Program-made: the position numbers and the translations under genes
Assembly (NCBI GenBank): GCA_003598175.1
Contig: QZKN01000074.1
Span: 1 to 34,888, forward strand
DNA: 34,888 nt
Origin: Candidatus Omnitrophota bacterium
GTDB lineage: Bacteria; Hinthialibacterota; Hinthialibacteria; Hinthialibacterales; Hinthialibacteraceae
Direction of reading: 5' to 3'
Shown here: one piece after another, positions 1 through 6,334 of the stretch
How positions within the stretch are numbered: the first letter of the stretch is position 1
Layout of the letters: each line of letters begins with the position of its first letter
The notes under the pieces: generated by a model
What the model saw: the letters and a program-made list of their open reading frames with translations, nothing else
What the model was told of the DNA's origin: nothing
The model's database searches: none

Positions 1-22
1 CCACAATTTTTTCATATAAAAA

Positions 23-39
23 GCCGGCAGGATGCCGGC
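23..39. repeat. Intergenic hairpin repeat, GCCGGCA-GGA-TGCCGGC
   Basis: A perfect 7-bp inverted repeat surrounds a GGA loop, 31 bases before the first gene. The 20 bases at 21-40 recur identically at 1940-1959. It belongs to a family of small hairpins found only between genes in this window (see 1942-1991, 6191-6248 and 14247-14360). It has no T-run, so a simple intrinsic terminator is unlikely. Confidence 0.7.
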
Positions 40-70
40 GATACGAAAAATGGGTTGAGGAGGAAAACAG

Positions 71-691
71 ATGAAATTTTCAGCTAAATGGATTACGTTT
101 TTTATAGTTTTTGCGCTCGCCAGTTGTGTGAGCCTTACCGTCAACGTGTATTTTCCCACCAAAGAGATTCAACAAGCGGCGGAAGAGATTGAAGATCGAA
201 TACGCAGCGGGCAGGGCAGTGAGGGAATGCAGAGTTTCTTTGACGGTGATATCCCCGGGAAATCCGCTTTTCGTCTTTGTATTGCATTGGGGGGGCAGGA
301 TGCGTACGGAGCCGAAGAGATCAACATTGATATCAATACACCGATAGTAAAAAAGATTATCGATTCGCGGACGAAACGCTATAAACGATTGGAGCCGTTG
401 ATGGATCAGGGCATTTTGGGGGAAGGCATGGACGGATTCCTTGCCATTCGCGAGCCCAAAGGTCACGATCTGAAAACGTTGACCGATCTCAAGAAAATGA
501 CGAAAGAAGAAAACGACGACCGCGAGCTGTTGTATAAGGAAATCCTTGCGGGCAATAAAGTCGAAGCGACGAAAGAGAATCTCGAACGGGTGGGGACGCT
601 ATTCGCGCAGGCAATCAGCAAGAAAATAAAGGTCGGGCATTGGTATCAGGTGAGCAAGGACGAATGGGGGCAGAAAAAAGAGGAAAAATGA
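71..691 (+). CDS. YdbL/DUF1318-family lipoprotein
   Basis: The 206-residue product starts with a lipoprotein signal: a hydrophobic stretch at residues 8-17, then LASC with Cys19 as the lipidation site. The VNVYFP motif (residues 24-29) is characteristic of long DUF1318 proteins. The later GILGEGMDGFLAIRE segment matches the conserved YdbL core (G-x-x-G-E...GYL). E. coli YdbL (about 108 residues) is a periplasmic partner of YnbE and YdbH in envelope phospholipid transport. This protein is nearly twice that length, with a charged helical C-terminus. The start is set by GAGGAGG eight bases upstream. ydbH- and ynbE-like genes would be expected before base 1 but cannot be seen. The gene converges on the next gene with a 36-bp gap and no clear terminator. 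The family call is firm; the role is by analogy. Confidence 0.85.
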   Translation: MKFSAKWITFFIVFALASCVSLTVNVYFPTKEIQQAAEEIEDRIRSGQGSEGMQSFFDGDIPGKSAFRLCIALGGQDAYGAEEINIDINTPIVKKIIDSRTKRYKRLEPLMDQGILGEGMDGFLAIREPKGHDLKTLTDLKKMTKEENDDRELLYKEILAGNKVEATKENLERVGTLFAQAISKKIKVGHWYQVSKDEWGQKKEEK

Positions 692-727
692 AGGTTTGGC
701 CAAAAGAATTGTGTTTCACAAATGTTT

Positions 728-1897
728 TTAGTGCTTATTAACAATTGTCATGACAGGCTTCACGGTATTTCCCCCACCGTTATCCCACACAACCTGGCCG
801 GCGACGCCTTGATAATTCTGTAAATAAGAAATGGCTTTCCTTAATGCAACGCGATTCAATCCCGTCGTATGTATGCAGTGCACGAGAATTTTTATTGCGT
901 CATAGGTATACGCCGCGCAGACATCAGATTGCGCGCCGAATTGCAGGCTATAGGCAGCCGCAAAGGATTGATATTGCTTATCGTTTTCCTTTGGCGCAAA
1001 CGGTTGAACCAGTCCAATCGTTCCATCGTATCGATCAAGCATAGAATCGAGGTGGAATCCCGGAATCCAGGGCAGAAAAAGTGGGAAACGAATATCTCCG
1101 CTGCGTAGTTTTGTGATGAAATCATGTAGCTGATGGTGCGGTAGGCGCAGAACGATTCCATCCGGTTCGAATGAGCGCATACGCGCTATGATGGGCGACA
1201 GGTCGCTATCTTCGGGTGAAATTTGAAAATGAAAAGCCGGCGCAATTTGTTCCCGCTTTAAGGCGTTTTCCAACTCAAACGCCGCGGTGCGTCCGTCATG
1301 ATCCGTCGAGGTGATCATTCCGATTTTGGGCAACGACAAAGGGACAATGCCCTCTTTCACGAGAGCTTCCGCCTGGGCGCGATCATCCGGCGGCAATCGA
1401 AAAATCCACGGAATCCGGATAAAGGTTAAAGTCGGATCGGCGGAAACCGGGCAAAGAAGCGGAACCCGGGCTTTGGTGACGATTTGTTCCGCGACGTGCG
1501 TAGCGTCTCCATTCAACGAACCGAGAATCGCCCAGACTTGATCTTCGTAAACCAGCCGAATCATCTCTTTCGAGCCTGCGCCCCACGGATCATCCGCCCA
1601 ACGTGTGATTAAACGAAACGGGACGCCCTGATATCCGCCGTCGCGGTTGGCCTGCATGATGGCGAGAGTTGCTCCATTCAACATGGCGCTGCCGATCCGA
1701 TCGTCGGGATCGTCGGGCGCGAAAAGGCCTATGCGAATTTCACCCAATTGTTTGGGATCACCCCACTCGCCTTCCCAACCCGTGAATTCGAGGGGATCAT
1801 CCAACATCGTTTTGTTGGGAACGGGTACGGCGTCCGCGGCAAATAGTATTCCTTCACCGAATGGTATCAATATAATAAGGATTGAAATGAAATTCAT
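728..1897 (-). CDS. LivJ-type periplasmic substrate-binding protein (paralogue A)
   Basis: This 389-residue protein has a signal peptide (about 1-20) and a type I periplasmic-binding fold of the branched-chain amino acid family (Peripla_BP_6). Visible family marks are the first strand IRIGLFAP, the helix with GATLAIMQANRDGGYQG, then VWAILGSLNGDATH and IPWIFRLPPDD. It is a paralogue of the protein at 3070-4422: both share the order D/EPLE-F/Y-TG, GGY-x-G, VWAILG and IPWVFR. No permease or ATPase of the LivHMGF type lies nearby, so it may act as an orphan receptor or with a transporter elsewhere. Orphan binding proteins of this family also occur beside cytochromes and YVTN propellers in PQQ-alcohol dehydrogenase clusters, which resembles this setting. 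The ligand is not predictable. A GGAGG lies about 14 bases before the ATG, rather far, so the start is moderately sure. Confidence 0.85.
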   Translation of the reverse strand: MNFISILIILIPFGEGILFAADAVPVPNKTMLDDPLEFTGWEGEWGDPKQLGEIRIGLFAPDDPDDRIGSAMLNGATLAIMQANRDGGYQGVPFRLITRWADDPWGAGSKEMIRLVYEDQVWAILGSLNGDATHVAEQIVTKARVPLLCPVSADPTLTFIRIPWIFRLPPDDRAQAEALVKEGIVPLSLPKIGMITSTDHDGRTAAFELENALKREQIAPAFHFQISPEDSDLSPIIARMRSFEPDGIVLRLPHHQLHDFITKLRSGDIRFPLFLPWIPGFHLDSMLDRYDGTIGLVQPFAPKENDKQYQSFAAAYSLQFGAQSDVCAAYTYDAIKILVHCIHTTGLNRVALRKAISYLQNYQGVAGQVVWDNGGGNTVKPVMTIVNKH

Positions 1898-1941
1898 GAC
1901 CAGAAATGGGATGCCTCCGTTTTGGCGGCGTTATCGGGGAA

Positions 1942-1991
1942 GCCGGCAGGATGCCGGCGTTGCAGTGGAACGATGCGGACGGGACGTCCGC
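1942..1991. repeat. Two adjacent intergenic hairpin repeats
   Basis: The first hairpin (1942-1958) is the same sequence as the one at 23-39, with stem GCCGGCA and loop GGA. The second (1975-1991) has a different perfect 7-bp stem, GCGGACG/CGTCCGC, around the same GGA loop. Both lie in the 107-bp gap between two minus-strand genes. A changed stem with a conserved loop and stem length suggests that structure is being conserved. Confidence 0.7.
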
Positions 1992-2004
1992 GCTCCGGAA
2001 ATGA

Positions 2005-2979
2005 TCAGGCCAGCGCTTCTTTGCAGAATTGAACGCACCTGGTCACTTCGGCTACGGCGTCGGAGCCTTCGGGAATTTGATATTCAAGTTCGATGTCGGC
2101 GGGAAACGTCCATCCCTCTTTCTTCATCCGTTGGAGAATCAATGCCACCGGCGTGTCGCCCTGTCCGAGAGGCATGTTCGGGCCGTTATTGACTTTCCGA
2201 TCTTTAATATGCAGGCTCAGGATGCGGTCGTGGAATTTTTGGATAATGGGAATCGGAGATTCGTTGGTCCCGGCGACATAATGTCCCACATCGAAGTTGA
2301 TTCCCATATAGTTCCCATAGGACAAAATAGGGCCGTCATAGGTTGTCGGAGTCATCTGCGTGTGGTTGTGAAAGCCGATCATGATCTTGTGTTTGTCGGC
2401 AATGGGGCCGAGTCGTTTGGCGGCGTCTTCCGAGAGTTCGCGCGTGATGCCTTTTGCGCCAAGGGCTTTGGCTACATTGAAATAATAGTCAATTTCTTCG
2501 TTTGTCATGTTCGCATCGCCGATATTGCCGAATTTGACTATGTGGATCGTTACACCGGCATCGTTGTAGAGTTTGCGGAGTTCCTTGTACTTGTCCATGG
2601 AAACCGACAGACGCCAATTTCGTTGTTCTTCCAGTTTTTGTTGCATGGCTTGCTTTTGTTCGTCGGTCATTTGCCGCCGACCCGGGCCACCGCCGGATCT
2701 GCCGAAAGCCGGAATTCCGGCAAATTGTTCCACCGGTTCGCCCATTAATTCAACGGAACTGAGTCCGCATTGAATAAGGTATTTAAGCAGATCTTCGGCG
2801 GAACCGGGCATGCCACGAAAACTGTATGTAATCGCCCCAATTTGGACGCCGTTGAATTTGGAATTGGGTTTCACCAATTCCTCTGCGCCTAGATTGCGGC
2901 ATAAAATCGAAGAGGCGGCAACCGCTGCAGATATTCCCACAAACTTACGTCTCGTCACTCTGTTTTCATGTTGTTTCAC
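2005..2979 (-). CDS. Tat-exported sugar phosphate isomerase/epimerase-like TIM barrel
   Basis: The 324-residue product starts with a twin-arginine signal (TRRKFVG at about 9-15, then an alanine-rich hydrophobic stretch), so it is probably folded before export to the periplasm. The rest is an AP-endonuclease-2/xylose-isomerase-like barrel (IolE/YcjR group). Probable metal and substrate residues are in GFHNHTQ, NFDVGHY, LHIKDRK and DIELEYQ. An insert at about 95-120 (GGGPGRRQMTDEQKQAMQ) is Gly/Gln-rich and unusual for the core fold. The start codon is GTG, placed six bases after GGAGGAGAATT; a downstream ATG would have no ribosome site. Tat-exported members of this family are common in Planctomycetota and relatives. 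The substrate is unknown. Confidence 0.85.
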   Translation of the reverse strand: MKQHENRVTRRKFVGISAAVAASSILCRNLGAEELVKPNSKFNGVQIGAITYSFRGMPGSAEDLLKYLIQCGLSSVELMGEPVEQFAGIPAFGRSGGGPGRRQMTDEQKQAMQQKLEEQRNWRLSVSMDKYKELRKLYNDAGVTIHIVKFGNIGDANMTNEEIDYYFNVAKALGAKGITRELSEDAAKRLGPIADKHKIMIGFHNHTQMTPTTYDGPILSYGNYMGINFDVGHYVAGTNESPIPIIQKFHDRILSLHIKDRKVNNGPNMPLGQGDTPVALILQRMKKEGWTFPADIELEYQIPEGSDAVAEVTRCVQFCKEALA

Positions 2980-3069
2980 AATTCTCCTCCTGCGACAACA
3001 TATATCTTCTGAATTATCAAATTCAATCGCCCTGTTCCAATCAAAAATTACTGCTTACTGACTACTGCC

Positions 3070-4422
3070 TTATCCTCCCCAGGAAAGATTTTCATCGAAG
3101 ATTTCATTATACCGATAAAAATTGAATTTCCCTTTTTCCAGAATCGCCAATAAGGCGGGGGTGCGGCTGGTGAAAACGGCATCGAAAATTTTTTCTCCGG
3201 TTACGCTATGGTAAGGTTGCGCCGTCATCTCAGCCAGCACATCACGAATCAAGGCGCGATTCAGTCCGGCTTTCTCGATGGCTTCAATGATCATTTTCAT
3301 TCCTTCGTAGGCATGAATCGCATAGGTTTCCGGCTCCTCTCCGAATCGGTCATGGAAATCGTTACAGAATTGAAGATACAACGGATCTTCACTATGCGGA
3401 TCGTAGGGATAACCGGCGGCAACCTTTCCCGGATTCTCTCCGACGATGTCGAGAAATTCCTGTGTGACCATTCTATCGCTGCCCAGGAACCATTGATCCA
3501 TTCCCATTTCGCGCATTTGTTTAAGGATAAGGGCGGATTCATACGCGTTGCCGTACGTGATCACGCCATCCGCTTTCAGCGCCTGAATCCGTTGCAGTTG
3601 GGGAATAAAATCCGTATCGCCGACTTTGTATTGCAGTTCGGTCACGAAAGGATACCCCAACCGCGTCGCGCCGTCACGAAATTCGTCGATGCTCATGCGG
3701 CCATAGCGATTTCCGGCCCGCAAGGCAGCCACCCGGCGAAGCCCAATTTTTTTAAAAGCGAAATCGGCCAGCAGATAACACATCTGGCGGTCGTCGGTGA
3801 TGTTGCGAAACACCCAGGGAATATTGGTTTCGATGAAAGTCGGATCCGTGTCGCCGGTGTTCATCATGGGAATTTCGATTTTCAGAGCCACGCGAATGGC
3901 GATATGGCTGTTGGAGCCGTCGATGGTTCCCAAAATGGCCCAAACGTTTTCCTTATAGGCCATATCGATGATTTCGCTGCCGGACGCGCCCCATAGACCG
4001 TTATCGTTGTGCACCATCAATTCGTAAGGAGTCTTGCCGCGATAACCGCCGCGGGCGTTGGCCTCTTCGATGGCCATCCGCGCGCCTTGCAGCATTTTCA
4101 CGCCGAGCGGTTCTTCGTGGGATGGGCCGCCGATGGCGACGGAAACCGTTTTCATGATCGGCCCGATGAATCCGATGCGAACCGTGTCGACATGTTCCGG
4201 CTCGGGGATGTGGCGTCCGTAACCGGTGTATTCCAGCGGTTCGAGGAAAAAGGTTTTGTATGGTTTCGTGAATCGGCCAAAAGGTAAATATTCGGGCGGG
4301 GTGTCGCCATAGATTTCGCTGCTGTCGACTTTTACCGAGTCGTTTCTTTCTTCTGCTGATACACCTGAAAAAAAGCAAACAAAAATCCCCATGCCAAGAA
4401 ACAGAAAGCATCCACGTTTCAT
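3070..4422 (-). CDS. LivJ-type periplasmic substrate-binding protein (paralogue B)
   Basis: The 450-residue product has a signal peptide (about 1-23, ending SAEE) and the full type I binding-protein fold. Marks are VRIGFIGP, GARMAIEEANARGGYRG, VWAILGTIDGSNSH, IPWVFRNITDD and the hinge-region GLRRVAALRAGNRYG. It is about 60 residues longer than its paralogue at 728-1897, and the most obvious extra is a longer N-terminal segment before the shared EPLEYTGYG. It also keeps a canonical lobe-2 order, from DFIPQLQRIQALKADGVI to YAIHAYEGMKMIIEAIEKAG. GGAGGTACGGAATA precedes the ATG at good spacing. No cognate permease is present. Together with the nearby propeller and cytochrome genes it could report or deliver a periplasmic substrate to a redox module; this is inference. 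Confidence 0.87.
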   Translation of the reverse strand: MKRGCFLFLGMGIFVCFFSGVSAEERNDSVKVDSSEIYGDTPPEYLPFGRFTKPYKTFFLEPLEYTGYGRHIPEPEHVDTVRIGFIGPIMKTVSVAIGGPSHEEPLGVKMLQGARMAIEEANARGGYRGKTPYELMVHNDNGLWGASGSEIIDMAYKENVWAILGTIDGSNSHIAIRVALKIEIPMMNTGDTDPTFIETNIPWVFRNITDDRQMCYLLADFAFKKIGLRRVAALRAGNRYGRMSIDEFRDGATRLGYPFVTELQYKVGDTDFIPQLQRIQALKADGVITYGNAYESALILKQMREMGMDQWFLGSDRMVTQEFLDIVGENPGKVAAGYPYDPHSEDPLYLQFCNDFHDRFGEEPETYAIHAYEGMKMIIEAIEKAGLNRALIRDVLAEMTAQPYHSVTGEKIFDAVFTSRTPALLAILEKGKFNFYRYNEIFDENLSWGG

Positions 4423-4523
4423 TATTCCGTACCTCCACCATTCGCCGACATTGGGCGGATTGAGTAATCAATATCCTTATTTTTCGCGGATTTATGGGTG
4501 CGGTTAACGCTAATCCATGAAAT

Positions 4524-4895
4524 CTAGGATATTTTTTTGTTAATCCAATTTTCTAAATCGTTACTGTCTTTCCAGTCAAATACCAAGTCTGCCAGTTCTT
4601 CCAATTGAATATTCGGTAAATGATGAATTTTTTCTGACAACAGAGGATCAATCGTTCCAAATTTACGCTGGAGTAAACGAGAAATGATTGACAACTGACC
4701 TTCCTGCCGTCCTTCCTGCCGTCCTTTTTGCCATCCTTCCTGGAGTCCCTCCTGAAGTATTTCCTGGTAAATTACGGATTCACGCATGATTCCCTCTTTG
4801 AAAACCTGGTGGATAAGTTTTGCCTTATATCGCAAGCCGGCCAACATTTGTGCGCAGTCAGCGATCAGTCTTCTCTCGTCTTTATTCTCCTGCAT
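4524..4895 (-). pseudogene. C-terminal remnant of an Rpn/PD-(D/E)XK nuclease-type gene (DUF4351)
   Basis: The 123 residues match the tail of the large recombination-promoting-nuclease/putative-transposase family. There is a helix ending AGLRYKAKLIHQVFKEG, then MRESVIYQEILQEG, a Gln/Glu/Gly-rich run (QEGWQKGRQEGRQEGQ) and a DUF4351 end (LLQRKFG...LEELADLVFDW). Complete members are about 250-300 residues and begin with a nuclease domain. Here that domain is missing: an in-frame TGA lies eight codons upstream of the first ATG, inside the 3' end of the neighbouring propeller gene. The first 14 bases overlap that gene's end. The repeated QEG codons form a short imperfect direct repeat at about 4700-4755. 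The fragment might still be translated, but it cannot carry nuclease activity. Confidence 0.75.
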
Positions 4896-6045
4896 TATGG
4901 GCGGATTTGATTTCTTTCAATCCATTCCAATAGCCGTTCCCCATTCCTCGGGCAAGACCGTGGCCGGTTCCAAACCACACATCGTCGCCTTGAAAATCGA
5001 CGCAAATCAAAAAATGATTGGGGAGATTTAAATTTGTGGGAAGACTTTTGATGATTTGATTTCCCACCATCACATGCGCCGTCCAGGTTTTTGCGTCTTC
5101 CGTATCCCGATTGTATCGCACCCACGTATCCGATTCGAAATCGATGAGAACTCCAAGTCCCTTATCTGTGCAGGCGTAGCAGGACGTTCCGGAACGCCCG
5201 CGAAGGAAATTGATAAAACTGCTGGGCAGACCGCTGTCATGATCCATATAACCGCGCCAATGGCGTCCGTCATAGCGACTCATGCCGAAATAAGTCGAAG
5301 CCCATAGAATTTTATCGACATACGAGGCGGAAGTGGTGATAATGTGAATCAATCCGTCATCGCGATAGAGATCGATCTCCATTTCCTTGTCGGGATCGCG
5401 GTAATCCTTCCATATTTTGGTTTCCACGTCCCATTCCAGAATACCGCCGCCCCATGCGGCCACGTAGACTTTGCCGTCGGCCGCATCGACATTGTAGCAC
5501 CAGATTTCTTCCATCGGCGCGTTTTTTTCCGTGTAGATGGCCCACTCTCCCGTAACGGTGTTGAAACAACTCGTACCCGCGGTGGTGGCCGCCCAGACAT
5601 TGTCGCCTTCGATGGTGACCGCATAGACGACGTCATTCACCAGACCGCTATTCAATTGGTGAAAGTGGTCGAATCGCCCGGCGCTGAAACGAGCTAAACC
5701 ACCACCAAACAAGGCAAGCCAGACATCTCCTGTTTTCGGGCTTATGGCGATGCCGACAATGACCTTCCAGGGGAGACCATCTTCCATCGTCCAGCTTTTC
5801 CATTTGCCCTTTTCATAAAGAACCAGGCCTTCTTCCGTGCCGATCCATACTCGGTCGCCGTCGGTTTTCACGAAAAAGATGTGATCGTTGATCAATGCTC
5901 CGTTCGTCAATTCGGTCGTGAATGTTTCCCATTCCGTGTAGACGTACGGTTCACCGGCCAGGTTGACCTGTATTGGTTGGTCATCTTCACTCCAACCGAA
6001 GAGGGGAAGTAACGTGATCAAAAACAGTATGACGAGTGGCTGCAT
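4882..6045 (-). CDS. Secreted regulator-propeller (Reg_prop) beta-propeller protein
   Basis: The 387-residue product begins with a signal peptide (MQPLVILFLITLLPLFGWSE). It consists of two-component-regulator-propeller-type repeats of the form VW-I/L/A-G/A-T/L-x-x-GL-x-x-Y/F...W. Examples are DRVWIGTEEGLVLYEKG, GDVWLALFGGGLARF, DNVWAATTAGTSCF, GKVYVAAWGGGILEW, ILWASTYFGMSRYDG and DDVWFGTGHGLARG. Such repeats normally form the sensor part of hybrid histidine kinases. No transmembrane, kinase or DNA-binding domain follows here, so it is a stand-alone periplasmic propeller. Its ATG has GGAAGG nine bases upstream. It is separated from the decaheme gene upstream by the palindromic region at 6121-6320. 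Ligand and partner are unknown. Confidence 0.8.
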   Translation of the reverse strand: MQPLVILFLITLLPLFGWSEDDQPIQVNLAGEPYVYTEWETFTTELTNGALINDHIFFVKTDGDRVWIGTEEGLVLYEKGKWKSWTMEDGLPWKVIVGIAISPKTGDVWLALFGGGLARFSAGRFDHFHQLNSGLVNDVVYAVTIEGDNVWAATTAGTSCFNTVTGEWAIYTEKNAPMEEIWCYNVDAADGKVYVAAWGGGILEWDVETKIWKDYRDPDKEMEIDLYRDDGLIHIITTSASYVDKILWASTYFGMSRYDGRHWRGYMDHDSGLPSSFINFLRGRSGTSCYACTDKGLGVLIDFESDTWVRYNRDTEDAKTWTAHVMVGNQIIKSLPTNLNLPNHFLICVDFQGDDVWFGTGHGLARGMGNGYWNGLKEIKSAHNAGE

Positions 6046-6120
6046 CGTATTTATCCTTCCTGCTGATGTAGGATAACTTGTCTCGCTCGATTCATGATTT
6101 TTGATGTATTCGATGAAATC

Positions 6121-6320
6121 GTCTGAATCAGGATGCCCAGGATGCGAGGATTTTCAGGATGAAAAGCAGTGAATTAGGTTCGCAGTCAACGGGTAAAGCA
6201 AGCGTCCTCGCTTATATAACTATGCAGGCGGGGACGCCTGCTTTACCCGCGATACCATGCGTCACTTAAATAACTTTTCCATCCTGTTCATCCTTTCATC
6301 CTGGAAATCCGGATTCAGAC
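6121..6320. repeat. 200-bp nested, concentric inverted repeat
   Basis: The gap between the decaheme gene and the propeller gene is a two-layer imperfect palindrome. Outer arms at about 6121-6166 and 6275-6320 share GTCTGAATC, GGAT, CCAGGATG, AGGAT and CAGGATG in the same order when one is reverse-complemented. Inner arms at 6191-6209 and 6230-6248 agree at 17 of 19 positions (core GGGTAAAGCA-R-GCGTCC). Both layers centre on about 6220. Each inner arm also holds a small hairpin: 6200-6213 with loop TCCT, and 6224-6241 with stem GCAGGCG and loop GGGA. It begins 14 bp past the decaheme stop, so it may end or protect that transcript, or be a miniature mobile element. I see no coding potential in 6046-6334. 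Confidence 0.7.
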
Positions 6321-6334
6321 AAAAAGATTCTCGT

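Noticed and set aside
23..39. Hairpin as an intrinsic terminator or riboswitch.
   Set aside because: No T-run follows and the same sequence recurs before an unrelated gene at 1942, so a repeat element is the better reading.
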